A stretch of 64,000 nt of DNA from Silvibacterium bohemicum (GTDB taxonomy: Bacteria > Acidobacteriota > Terriglobia > Terriglobales > Acidobacteriaceae). The stretch is from NCBI RefSeq assembly GCF_001006305.1, contig NZ_LBHJ01000001.1, positions 1 through 64,000 of the forward strand, given 5' to 3'. Of the stretch, positions 17,863 through 26,459 are shown in pieces. Numbering within the stretch: position 1 is the stretch's first letter; every line of letters begins with the position of its first letter. The position numbers were made by a program, and so were the translations under genes. Below the pieces are notes generated by a model. The model searched no databases. It saw only the letters and a program-made list of their open reading frames with translations, and was not told the origin of the DNA.

Positions 17863-18684
17863 ATGCTTCGGCTTGAAACAGAAAACGGATGGTGGCTGGT
17901 TACCCATGTCGACCACGCACGGCTGGCGGGGGCCTTCGCCGCGAAGTGGGGAAACGATCTCTTTCGAGCGCCGGAACCGCGTGCGCATGTGCTCGAGGGC
18001 ATCGCCCGGCATGACGATGGATGGCGTGGGCGGGATGCGAATCCGAAGATCACACGCGCAGGAAAGCCGAGCGCCTTCTCCGTGGAGTTAGTAGGCAAGT
18101 ATTCTGCATTTGAAGAGATCGATCTGCCGGACTATCTTGCGGTTCGTGAAGCTGCGGTTCGACTGATTGCCGAAGAAGATGCTTATGCCGCGACTCTGGT
18201 TTCGATGCACACTTACAATTTGCTCACCGAGAGAGCCGACCGTTCGACAATCGCTTCCGCAGAGCTTCCTCTGCTCGATAGCTTCCTGACTCGACAAAAA
18301 GAGCTTCAGCAAATGCTCCGCAGACGCATAGCAGAAGATAAATCGTTATCGTCTGAGGAAAAGAGCGAGGCGCGAATTATCGATCACTTTCGTTTATTGC
18401 AGGCGGTTGATAATCTCTCGCTGCTTACCTGTGTGGACTATCGCGAGCCCGCAACGCTCCTCCACCCATTGCCGTTGTGCACGGGCGGACATGCGGAGAT
18501 CAAGGTGCAGCCTCAGGGCGAGCGGTCCTTTCGGCTTATGCCGTACCCTTTCGAAGCTTCGCCGGTTCGCCTTACATTTCCGGCGCGGCATATCGAGGGA
18601 GAAGTTTTTGCCAGTGCGGAGGAACTGCAGGAGCGGTACCTTGCCGCGCCGCTGCAGATGTTGACCGTTTCTCTCTTCGGATAG
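17863..18684 (+). CDS. DUF3891 family protein
   Basis: A 273-residue soluble protein of the DUF3891 family, mostly helical in its first 200 residues, with conserved polar motifs 'THVDHARLAG', 'GIARHDDGW' and 'VSMHTYNLL'. The His/Asp pattern resembles metal-binding HD-like proteins, but this is only an impression. It follows the permease by 51 nt and is the last gene of the plus-strand operon, before a strong palindromic terminator. The ATG at 17863 is preferred over a TTG at 17842 that has GAGG almost touching it. The biochemical role is undescribed; context suggests service to the same nitrogen-compound pathway. Confidence 0.78.
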   Translation: MLRLETENGWWLVTHVDHARLAGAFAAKWGNDLFRAPEPRAHVLEGIARHDDGWRGRDANPKITRAGKPSAFSVELVGKYSAFEEIDLPDYLAVREAAVRLIAEEDAYAATLVSMHTYNLLTERADRSTIASAELPLLDSFLTRQKELQQMLRRRIAEDKSLSSEEKSEARIIDHFRLLQAVDNLSLLTCVDYREPATLLHPLPLCTGGHAEIKVQPQGERSFRLMPYPFEASPVRLTFPARHIEGEVFASAEELQERYLAAPLQMLTVSLFG

Positions 18685-18698
18685 ATCTTTCTTCGTAG

Positions 18699-18734
18699 CA
18701 ACGACAAAGCGGCCCGCGGGCCGCTTTGTCGTTG
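18699..18734. terminator. bidirectional intrinsic terminator
   Basis: A perfect palindrome with 17-bp arms that meet at a central GC. Both arms contain AAAGCGG / CCGCTTT. It sits between the convergent DUF3891 gene and the TonB-receptor gene and could end transcription in both directions. Confidence 0.85.
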
Positions 18735-18748
18735 TGGCTGGTTGAATA

Positions 18749-21700
18749 TCAGAAGCTGAAATGTAAAGACATCTGAATCTGACGTGGACTGCCGATGGTG
18801 TGCTTCACGATGCCTAGCGTCGTCGGGCAGCTATAGAAAGTATTCGCGGGGGCGCTGGCCGACTGGCATTGCGCCGGCGTGGGGGCAACTTCGCTATAGG
18901 AGCTGGAAAGATTGGGTGCGTTGTTGTAGCCGGCGTTCTGGGTAACGTCGTCATTGGGAATGTCGAAGCTGCTGGTGTTGGTCAGGTTGAAGACGTCGAA
19001 GCTGTAGCGCAGAGAATACTTCTCGCTTACCTGCAGTGACTTGACCAGCGACGCGTCGGCGCGTTTCTGGAATGCCTGCCGGAAGATATTGCGCTGGCCG
19101 CTGGTGAAGGTGGTTTCGAAGTCGTCGCCAACCGGCACACCGTCAGTGCCCGCGGCAACGATCGGCAGGGTGAAGCATGATGCCTTGAGCGCCGCGCTGT
19201 TGGGGTTGGAGGCCTGATAGAAGGCACCGGAGCGGCCGGTAAGCGCGTTCTTGGCGTTACAGCCCGGAGCGAGCGGAACGATCGGATTGGTGATGCCGTC
19301 GAAGGTGCTGTAGTACAGACTGCCGACGGCGCCCGAGTAATCGATGACGCTATAGGGCTGCCCACTTTGAATGATCACTAGGCCATTGAGGGTCCAGTCG
19401 TCGACGATCTTGCCGGCGAGGGAGTGTTGGCTGTAGAGCTGCGGCAAGGTGAATCCGTAGGTGAAGTTCAGCACGTGCTTGCGATCGAAGTCGGACGAGC
19501 CATAGCCGCTGCGTAGATTGCGAGGGTTGCTGCCGTTGTAGAAGAGGCCGAGCGCGCTCTGCTCGTCGGTCGCATGGGAGAAGGTATAGGAGACGCCAGC
19601 CTGAATTCCGTGGCTTATCCGCTTTTCCACGTGCGCCTGCAGCGCATGATACGCGGAGATGCCTGCAGCAGTGTACGACTCCGACTCGGACGAATATCCG
19701 AGATAGGGCACGCGTAGATCCACGTTGCCGCCCTCGTAGTTCTGCTGCATGGAACCATAGGTGCAATTCGGATCCTGATTTACGCAGATGGGGGAGAAGG
19801 TAGTCGGATCGAGCACGGTGTAGCCGTAGCTGAAGTTCTGCTGTGCCGCGCCGCCAGGGTGCGTGGGCTTGGTCAGCGTTGCAATCTGCGCCTGATTGAA
19901 GGGCAGCGGAATTACCTGGTGGCGTCCCAGGTTGCCCACGTAGCCGAGCTCGATCATCAGGTCGCTGCGCGGCTGGAACTGCACATCGAGAGTGAAGTTG
20001 ATGCTGTAGGGAAGCTTGTTGGCGCGGTTGTATTCGCCCAGGGTAAAAGGCTGGTTGCCGGCAATGATTCCAGCCGCATTGGGCAGATAGTTGATGAGGT
20101 CCGAGGCCTTGGGGTTGCTGGGTGCAGGCGATCGCGTTGTGCCCCATGGAGTGCCGAGGTTGTAATCGAGGTTCGCGCCGTCTTCGGGTGAGAAGGGGGC
20201 GAGGCCGCAGATGGGAATGTAGAAGTTGTAGAGGAAGCTGGTGTTGCCATACGGCGAAGCGCTGTAGGGGCAGCCTTGCCCGGTCACGAACGGAGGAGTC
20301 TGGCTCACTCCGAAGGGGCCGCCAGCAACTTCTCCCGCGGCATATCCCGGAGAGAGATAGGTGTAGAGCTCACCGCGATCGTAGTAGAGGCCGGTGCCGC
20401 CGCGCACTACGATCTTGTTCTGGAATGTCGAAGGCTGCCACGCGAATCCGAGGCGAGGCGCAATGCCCCATTGGCGTCCGGTAAGCGTGGTATCGCTCAC
20501 TCCGGAGGTTCCGTTGACATTGTTGCCGGCGATGATGAGGCCGGGGCTGGTGATGGCATCCGATCCGGCGTCGTAGCTGTATTGTGTCGGATCGAAGTTG
20601 AAGAGGCGGCCGTATTTTTCCGTCAGCCCGCCGTTCCAGTCATAGCGAATGCCGGCCGTGATGCTGAGATTCGGCCGGATCTGATACTTATCCTGCAGAT
20701 AGAGGCCAGTCTGGTTGGCACGGTAGTAGCGGTTGGCGTCGCCTTGAAGGAAGGTAGTCGCGACAAATCCATTCGTCGAGTAGGGCGTGACCCAGTTCAT
20801 CGCGTAGGTCGAGAAGTCCGGTGTTGCTACGCTGCCTTTGCCGGTGCGCTGATCGCGAATGTTCAGCTGGGTGTAGGCCCAGCTTCCACCGAAGGTGAAC
20901 GAATGCGGTCCCTTGGTCCAGATGGCATTCGCCGAAGGCTGAATGCGATTCTGGAACATGCCGGTGAAGGCGCTCTGATTCGCCGCTCCTGGGCCGATGT
21001 TGAGAGCCTGCTGCGGCAGACCGGCGCCGTAGTCTCCGAGAGCGTCAACGATGGTGATGCCCGGAAAATACGAGCCGAAGCTGCTGGTCATTCCCGCAAT
21101 CGGCGTGCCCGATTGGCCGGGTCCCCAGAGCTGATCATTCGTGCTGTAAGCCTTCTCGCGAACGAAGCCGAGCGTCTCGGTCAGGCTGAAAGAAGAGCTG
21201 AGCGTCTGGATATTGTTGATCGCGAAAACCTGTGAGCCTGCATCCAGATGCTCGGCGAATCCAGGCACGCTGGAAGTTGCATAAGGCGTGCTATTGGGAT
21301 CGTGCTGATAGTAGTACTTCAGGCTGACCTGGTCTTTCGAGCTGGCATTCCAGTCGAGATTGCTCACCAGCTGATCGGCGATGAAGTACGAGGTGCCGGT
21401 TTCGAAGGCATTCGATGGCGACAGGGCATCCGGTTTGTGGCCGTTGTCATTAGGAATGAGCCATTGACCATTGGGCAGCTTGGCCTGAAAGAGCGCCAGC
21501 CCTACCGGATTATTCGACCAGTCGGCGCCGCTGACCGTGAATCCATTGGCAGCGTCTTCGCCGCCCCAGTTGTTATTGACGAGTTGAGCCAGGCCGCCGG
21601 CATTGCGGTTGTTGTCGCTCAAGCCTTGCGGGACCGCGATCAGCGTGTCGCCGGTTTCCTGGTCGGATACGTGCAAGTGCTGATAGGCGATAAAGGCGAA

Positions 21701-22723
21701 GAGCTTGTCTTTGATGATGGGGCCGGAGATGGTTCCGCCGGCAATGTACCGATGCAGCTCAGGATTCTTATCGGCGTCGGGAATGCCGGTGTTGTTCTTG
21801 AAGAAGAAGGGCGCGGCATTCAACCAGTTCGTTCCGCGATGTCCGTAGAGGCCGCCGTGAATGGTGTTGCCGCCGGAGCTGGTGCTCATGTCGATGTGCG
21901 CGCCGCTGGCCGAGCCTTGCTGCGCGTCATACATCGATGCGTTGACGCGAACCTCGGAGATCGTCTCTGGAGCAGGCGTGGGGATGGCATTGCCAATCGA
22001 GAGATAGACAGAGGATGCGCTCTGTTCGACGCCTGCGCTGGAGTTGCCGTTGCCGGTGTTGTTCACCACGCGCGCCGACTGCACCTGGCTGGTGCTTTTG
22101 CCGTTGAACAGGTTGCTGCCGTCGACGCCGTTAAGTTGGAAGCTGTTCGAGGTGTCGCGCTGTCCATTGGCCCAGATGGGAGCATTGCCGAGTCCGCTGT
22201 TGACGCCGGTGCCTCCAGGCAGCTCCGCATTGACGCCGGGCGAGAGGATGGCCACGCCGGTGAAGCTTCCCGTGGGCAGCGGGATGGCGTCGATCTGCGT
22301 TTTGTCCAGAACATAGCCGTTGGTGGTGTCCACCGCATTCATCAGCGGAGATTCTTCCACCACGACCGATGTGCTCACCTGGCCGATCTTCAGCTGCGCA
22401 TTGATGGTCGCTGTGCGATCAGCCTGCACCGCGATGGACGGCACCTTCTGCGAGTCAAAGCCTTCGTGAACGAAGGTGAGGCTGTAGCTATCGATAGGAA
22501 GATTGGCAAAGGAATATCCGCCGCCCGCGTTGGTTTTTGTGGATCGGGTGAGGCCTGTGCCGAGAGCGACAGCGGTCACCGTGGTATCTGCCAGCAGGCC
22601 GCCCGAAATGTCGGACACCTCGCCGGTGATGCCGCCAAGCGTCTGTTGCGCCCAGCTGGAGTGAGTGAGAAGCAGCATACTGAGGAAAAAAGCAATGACA
22701 AAAACAGGAAGTCTCTTGAACAT
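18749..22723 (-). CDS. Oar-like TonB-dependent outer-membrane receptor
   Basis: A 1324-residue outer-membrane protein. It has a signal peptide (to about residue 25), a carboxypeptidase-regulatory-like domain (about 28-115, starting 'GGITGEVSDISGGLLADTTV'), a plug region (about 120-300) and a long beta-barrel ending in aromatic 'LHFSF', the usual outer-membrane assembly signal. Acidobacterial members of this family are thought to bring in oligosaccharides or other bulky nutrients. It lies between the two halves of the nitrogen-catabolism island, so it may carry that substrate across the outer membrane; this is inference. Large open frames on the opposite strand are shadows. Confidence 0.9.
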   Translation of the reverse strand: MFKRLPVFVIAFFLSMLLLTHSSWAQQTLGGITGEVSDISGGLLADTTVTAVALGTGLTRSTKTNAGGGYSFANLPIDSYSLTFVHEGFDSQKVPSIAVQADRTATINAQLKIGQVSTSVVVEESPLMNAVDTTNGYVLDKTQIDAIPLPTGSFTGVAILSPGVNAELPGGTGVNSGLGNAPIWANGQRDTSNSFQLNGVDGSNLFNGKSTSQVQSARVVNNTGNGNSSAGVEQSASSVYLSIGNAIPTPAPETISEVRVNASMYDAQQGSASGAHIDMSTSSGGNTIHGGLYGHRGTNWLNAAPFFFKNNTGIPDADKNPELHRYIAGGTISGPIIKDKLFAFIAYQHLHVSDQETGDTLIAVPQGLSDNNRNAGGLAQLVNNNWGGEDAANGFTVSGADWSNNPVGLALFQAKLPNGQWLIPNDNGHKPDALSPSNAFETGTSYFIADQLVSNLDWNASSKDQVSLKYYYQHDPNSTPYATSSVPGFAEHLDAGSQVFAINNIQTLSSSFSLTETLGFVREKAYSTNDQLWGPGQSGTPIAGMTSSFGSYFPGITIVDALGDYGAGLPQQALNIGPGAANQSAFTGMFQNRIQPSANAIWTKGPHSFTFGGSWAYTQLNIRDQRTGKGSVATPDFSTYAMNWVTPYSTNGFVATTFLQGDANRYYRANQTGLYLQDKYQIRPNLSITAGIRYDWNGGLTEKYGRLFNFDPTQYSYDAGSDAITSPGLIIAGNNVNGTSGVSDTTLTGRQWGIAPRLGFAWQPSTFQNKIVVRGGTGLYYDRGELYTYLSPGYAAGEVAGGPFGVSQTPPFVTGQGCPYSASPYGNTSFLYNFYIPICGLAPFSPEDGANLDYNLGTPWGTTRSPAPSNPKASDLINYLPNAAGIIAGNQPFTLGEYNRANKLPYSINFTLDVQFQPRSDLMIELGYVGNLGRHQVIPLPFNQAQIATLTKPTHPGGAAQQNFSYGYTVLDPTTFSPICVNQDPNCTYGSMQQNYEGGNVDLRVPYLGYSSESESYTAAGISAYHALQAHVEKRISHGIQAGVSYTFSHATDEQSALGLFYNGSNPRNLRSGYGSSDFDRKHVLNFTYGFTLPQLYSQHSLAGKIVDDWTLNGLVIIQSGQPYSVIDYSGAVGSLYYSTFDGITNPIVPLAPGCNAKNALTGRSGAFYQASNPNSAALKASCFTLPIVAAGTDGVPVGDDFETTFTSGQRNIFRQAFQKRADASLVKSLQVSEKYSLRYSFDVFNLTNTSSFDIPNDDVTQNAGYNNAPNLSSSYSEVAPTPAQCQSASAPANTFYSCPTTLGIVKHTIGSPRQIQMSLHFSF

Positions 22724-23099
22724 CTATGGCCTCATTGAAATAGAAAAAGACAACTTGGTCGTCAAGCGACCTTCACCGTGCCCTGAACCTTTATCGGGGA
22801 CGCCTTGAGGCACTCCCAGGCTTAGAGAGGAGGAGCTGCGAAGTTTGTAATGGGCAGCTTTTTGAAAAACTTTCGGTGAGCATATCGCAGAAAGAATCGT
22901 CACTAAAGGGAAAAGTGACCGTATGCTCCGTTTGCCGGAGGAGGGTAATAAAACTTTCTTATAGGTGCGCCGTCAAAGAGCAAACTCATGGGAACAATTG
23001 CAAATATCCCGCTGAAACGGAGCGCTTCTCTGTGGTGTCCGGGTCTTTTCGAGGGATTCGCCGCAGTGAATTTGTCACTGTAAGTGAACAAATGGCCGT
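22724..23099. other. 376-nt intergenic region with nested inverted repeats
   Basis: No gene was found here. GAGCATA (22878-22884) pairs with TATGCTC (22922-22928), and inside it GTCACT (22899-22904) pairs with AGTGAC (22914-22919). The structure lies about 155-206 nt upstream of the TonB-receptor start, so it may be an operator or a leader hairpin. No known riboswitch was recognised. Confidence 0.5.
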
Positions 23100-23480
23100 T
23101 CAGGGCAGAGTCGAAACGTGTGCCGAGACGATCTTCCATCCGTCGGGGAAACGCACCCATACCTGACTTTGTCGTCCTTGCACTGTTTTGCCGCCGACTA
23201 CGCGTTCGAACTCCAGCGTTACGCTTCCGAAATCGCGGCCGAAGGTTACGATGTCGAGCCGTTTGACGGTCCGCTCGAGATTTACTGCCGGGCGGCTTTT
23301 CCGGAACGCTGCGATCTCTTCCGATCCGTGCAGGTTTTCCGTCGCGCCGAAGCGGAGCGCGTGCGGCGACTCCCAGAACATCGCGGTCAGAGTGCCGGCG
23401 TTGTTGCTTACGAGCGCAGCTTCGTATTTCGGATAGAGCGCAGTGAGCTCCGCTACGATCTCCGGATCGTTGACGACCAT
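23100..23480 (-). CDS. HpxZ/AtzH-like NTF2-fold protein (DUF3225)
   Basis: A 126-residue cone-shaped (SnoaL/NTF2-like) protein. It begins 'VVNDPEIVAELTALYPKYE', continues 'MFWESPHALRFGATENLHG', and ends 'QSQVWVRFPDGWKIVSAHVS', a pattern I associate with DUF3225/AtzH-like proteins. Named relatives are HpxZ of oxalurate (purine) catabolism and AtzH of cyanuric-acid degradation, where it processes a carboxylated biuret intermediate. Its start lies 3 nt after the formamidase stop, so the two are probably co-translated. This gene is one of the better pointers to nitrogen-heterocycle breakdown in the island. Confidence 0.75.
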   Translation of the reverse strand: MVVNDPEIVAELTALYPKYEAALVSNNAGTLTAMFWESPHALRFGATENLHGSEEIAAFRKSRPAVNLERTVKRLDIVTFGRDFGSVTLEFERVVGGKTVQGRQSQVWVRFPDGWKIVSAHVSTLP

Positions 23481-23482
23481 GT

Positions 23483-24415
23483 CTAGAAGAGGCTCCTCTC
23501 CGGAAGAACAGTTTTGGCGATCGCCGCGGTGACGGTCGTCATCGGTTCATTGACCACCTGGCTGAGACGGAGATCCATGGCTACGCTGCACAGCAGATAA
23601 GCATGCTCCGGCGTAAAGCCCCAGTGACTGCTGAGCAGATCCACCATGCGCGAGGTTGCGGTGCGCGCCGCGGTCAAGGCGTCGGCAGCAGACTCGACTA
23701 CGATCCATTCGCCTCCGCTGCACGGCCTGGCGTTTCCCGAGGCTATGAGCGGTCCGGAAATACTGCGGTGCTTGTGAAGATGGAAGCGCAGCGTTACGTC
23801 CGCAGGACACTCGATGCCATTGATGCAGATCTCGCCATCGCCTTGCGCTGCATGAGCGTCGCCGGCGGAAAAGAGCGCGCCTGCGTTCAGCACCGGCAGA
23901 TAGACCTTCGATCCCGCCGTGAGGTCGCGGACATCCATATTGCCGCCGAAGCTTCCTGGAGCGCGGGTGCGGAACTCGCCGTCTTCAGCGGGCGCCACGC
24001 CCATGACGCCGCAAAAGGGGCGCAGTGAAACGATTGCCGGGGCCAAGGAGCGCGTGACGCCCGGCTCCAATTCCCAGTGGAAGAGAAACGGATCCTTGAA
24101 GCGGTCTTTGAGGAACCCCAGACCGGCGATGATGCTCGTCCATCCCCAGCCTTTGTGTTGCACGTCGAGAATTTCTACTTCGAGCGTGTCGCCTGGTTCG
24201 GCATTCTGGATCGCGATGGGGCCGGTCAACGCGTGAATTCGGCCGCGATCGATGGTGAGGTATTCGTCGACCGTCATTCCGGGGCGAACCTGTCCGTCGC
24301 TGGCGTCGACGCATTCCATGTGAACGGTGTCGCCGGATGCGATTTCCAATCGTGGTTCGAGATTGCGGTTCCAGCGCGAATGGGTGGGCCCGGCGGAGAG
24401 CGAGTGTTCAGACAT
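23483..24415 (-). CDS. acetamidase/formamidase family protein
   Basis: A 310-residue FmdA/AmdA-family amidase. Recognisable blocks are 'GDTVHMECVDASDGQ', 'GPIAIQNAEPGDTLEVEILDV', 'RPFCGVMGVAPAE' and 'GGNMDVRDLTAGSKVYLPV', followed by 'DAHAAQGDGEICINGIE'. It would release ammonia from formamide or a small amide in the cytoplasm. RidA lies directly upstream and the HpxZ-like gene directly downstream on the same strand, with gaps of only a few nucleotides. Formamide is a plausible end product if the creatininase-like enzyme or deaminase acts on formylated rings, but this is inferred. Confidence 0.9.
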   Translation of the reverse strand: MSEHSLSAGPTHSRWNRNLEPRLEIASGDTVHMECVDASDGQVRPGMTVDEYLTIDRGRIHALTGPIAIQNAEPGDTLEVEILDVQHKGWGWTSIIAGLGFLKDRFKDPFLFHWELEPGVTRSLAPAIVSLRPFCGVMGVAPAEDGEFRTRAPGSFGGNMDVRDLTAGSKVYLPVLNAGALFSAGDAHAAQGDGEICINGIECPADVTLRFHLHKHRSISGPLIASGNARPCSGGEWIVVESAADALTAARTATSRMVDLLSSHWGFTPEHAYLLCSVAMDLRLSQVVNEPMTTVTAAIAKTVLPERSLF

Positions 24416-24420
24416 CGCGA

Positions 24421-24873
24421 TTAGATCTCCACCGTCATTTGCAGCTCGACCATCGCGTTGCGCGGCAGTGCGGCTACGCCGAGAGCGGCGCGCACATGCT
24501 TGCCGTTTTCCCCGAAGACTTGAATCAGCAGATCGGAAGCGCCATTGATTACCTTGGGCGAATCGGCGAATCCGCTGACGGTGTTTACGTAGCCGTTAAC
24601 GCTGACGATTTGCTTGACGCGGTCAATCGAGCCCAAGGTCTGTTGAAGCACGGAAAGCTGGGTCAAGGCACAGCGCTGGGCTGCCTCGTACCCATCCTCA
24701 GTCGTTCGGTTGACGCCGACAATGCCGGTCAGCACGCCGTTCTCATCGCTGGAGACAACGCCGGATAGAAATACCAAATTGCCCACGATCTTGGCGGAAA
24801 GATAATTTCCTCCCGGAGCGGGCGGCGGGGGAAGTGTGTAGCCAAGGGAATTCAACATCTCTTCTGCACTCAT
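24421..24873 (-). CDS. RidA/YjgF family protein
   Basis: A 150-residue RidA-superfamily protein (enamine/imine deaminase). The typical layout is seen: 'LNSLGYTLPPPPAPGGNY', 'GNLVFLSGVVSSDENG', and 'VRAALGVAALPRNAMVELQM' with the substrate-binding arginine. RidA paralogues such as RutC occur in pyrimidine-breakdown operons. The start at 24873 fits the family's usual N terminus; the open frame continues upstream to a TTG at 24918. It heads the RidA-formamidase-HpxZ-like operon and is divergent from the cytochrome gene. Confidence 0.85.
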   Translation of the reverse strand: MSAEEMLNSLGYTLPPPPAPGGNYLSAKIVGNLVFLSGVVSSDENGVLTGIVGVNRTTEDGYEAAQRCALTQLSVLQQTLGSIDRVKQIVSVNGYVNTVSGFADSPKVINGASDLLIQVFGENGKHVRAALGVAALPRNAMVELQMTVEI

Positions 24874-24980
24874 TTGCCCGTACTCTAACACGGGTTTCAT
24901 CCGTGGGCTGGTTGACAAATGGTGTATGCGGGAGATGAAAGAGGGGAATTTTTTCGCCGTCCCGCAATCATACCCACTAT

Positions 24981-25877
24981 ATGATGAGCCCCATGCAATC
25001 CTCGTGGCTGAGCGCCGTGCTCGCGGTAGCTAGTTTGTTCTCGTCTTTTGTTTTCACCGGCGACAAGATCGAGCTCAAAGACAAGAAACAATCGCCGCAG
25101 GATCTGCAACTCGCCGGCGATCTGCCGGGTTTGCCGCCGGGCTCGGTTCGATTCATTAGCTATGAGCAGCTGAGCCGCTTGCCACAGGTGGATTTCAAGG
25201 TCACCGACGATTTCAACTTTCATGGGCCCATGGAAATTGGCGGCGTCTCTCTCGATGAGATTTTGAAGGCCCTGAATATTCCAGACAAGGGCACGTTGAT
25301 CGCCGCCGATTGCGACGACGAATATGAGGCGCACTATACCGACGACTATCGGCACGCGCACCGCCCGATTCTCGTTTTGCGCCTGAACGGAAAGCCGCCT
25401 GCGCAGTTTCCACGGACGCGCGATGACGGTACCTATGGGCCGTATCTCATCTCGCACGCTTCGTTCACGCCGCGTTATCACATCCTCGCGCACGCCGAGG
25501 AGCCGCAGATACCCAATGGCTTAGTCGAGCTGCGTTTCCTCAAGCAGGATGTGGTGCTCGATGCCATTCGTCCGCACGGCAGCTTTTCCGAGAACTCACC
25601 GGAGATGCAGGGCTATCAGATCGCCCAGCAGAACTGCTTCCGCTGCCACAACGAAGGCGACTACGGCGGACATAAGGCCGGCCGATCGTGGCGTGCGCTG
25701 GCCCGCATCGCGCAGGCCAGTTCGAAATCATTCGAGGCCTACACGAAAGATCCGCAGTCTCAAGATGAAACAGCGCAGATGCCCGGCAATCCCGAATACG
25801 ACGATGCGACCCTGCATGCTCTGACCGCATATTTCAAAACCTTTGCGCCGTTGGCGACGGGATCGGCCGCGAAATGA
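24981..25877 (+). CDS. exported c-type cytochrome with molybdopterin-fold-like N-terminal domain
   Basis: A 298-residue periplasmic protein. It has an N-terminal membrane-targeting hydrophobic segment (residues 5-25), a domain (about 50-190) resembling oxidoreductase molybdopterin-binding folds ('GVSLDEILKALNI', 'DGTYGPYLISHASF'), and a C-terminal monohaem cytochrome c with Cys-Phe-Arg-Cys-His near residue 219 and the Met ligand likely in 'AQMPGNPEYDD'. ATGs at 24981, 24984 and 24993 are all possible starts. The DUF2165 gene begins in its stop codon (ATGA). It probably carries electrons for a periplasmic oxidation; the partner is unknown. Confidence 0.78.
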   Translation: MMSPMQSSWLSAVLAVASLFSSFVFTGDKIELKDKKQSPQDLQLAGDLPGLPPGSVRFISYEQLSRLPQVDFKVTDDFNFHGPMEIGGVSLDEILKALNIPDKGTLIAADCDDEYEAHYTDDYRHAHRPILVLRLNGKPPAQFPRTRDDGTYGPYLISHASFTPRYHILAHAEEPQIPNGLVELRFLKQDVVLDAIRPHGSFSENSPEMQGYQIAQQNCFRCHNEGDYGGHKAGRSWRALARIAQASSKSFEAYTKDPQSQDETAQMPGNPEYDDATLHALTAYFKTFAPLATGSAAK

Positions 25878-26371
25878 GCCTGCGCATTGCCAAAATCCTG
25901 TTGGTCGCGGCGGTGGCGTTTTTCTACACGCTGGTGGTCTTCAATAACTCCACGGACTACGGTTCCAACTATCAGTTTGTGCACCACGTCCTGCTTATGG
26001 ATACAACTTTTCCCGGCAACCACGGCATGTGGCGGGCGATTCACCTTGTCCCGGTGCAGGTTGTTTTTTATGACGGCATCATTGGTTGGGAGGCGTTCAC
26101 CATGATCCTGACCTGGGCCGGCGTTGCGCAACTCGTGCGCGCGCTGCGCAAGCCTGCATCCGCTTTCAATCGCGCCAAGAGGACTGCCATCGTTGCGCTG
26201 ACCATCGGGCTGCTATTGTGGTTCGTGGCCTTCATCAGCGTGGGCGGAGAGTGGTTCCTGATGTGGCAATCGAAAATCTGGAACGGCCAGGAGGCGGCCT
26301 TCCGCATGTTTGCCTGTGTTGGCATCGTCTTTCTGCTGCTCGCTATGCCGGAGGCTGAAGGCCAGCCGTGA
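25874..26371 (+). CDS. DUF2165 integral membrane protein
   Basis: A 165-residue inner-membrane protein with about four transmembrane segments (residues 5-25, 60-90, 105-125, 140-158). The family signature 'VFNNSTDYGSNYQFVHHVL' and 'WQSKIWNGQEAAFR' are typical of DUF2165. It overlaps the cytochrome stop by four bases, which suggests a joint role, perhaps as membrane anchor or quinone contact for the cytochrome. Function is undescribed. Confidence 0.85.
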   Translation: MSLRIAKILLVAAVAFFYTLVVFNNSTDYGSNYQFVHHVLLMDTTFPGNHGMWRAIHLVPVQVVFYDGIIGWEAFTMILTWAGVAQLVRALRKPASAFNRAKRTAIVALTIGLLLWFVAFISVGGEWFLMWQSKIWNGQEAAFRMFACVGIVFLLLAMPEAEGQP

Positions 26372-26459
26372 TCGTTTGAAACCACATCGTTTGAGACCGC
26401 ACAGATCGATATCCTTCGGATTTGTCGCACCCATCACACTCCTGGAGTTCAAAGCACTT

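Noticed and set aside
21248-22738. A 496-codon open frame on the plus strand, opposite the first TonB receptor
   Set aside because: It lies entirely antisense to a well-supported receptor gene, has no recognisable domain, and is an expected by-product of high-GC codon usage.
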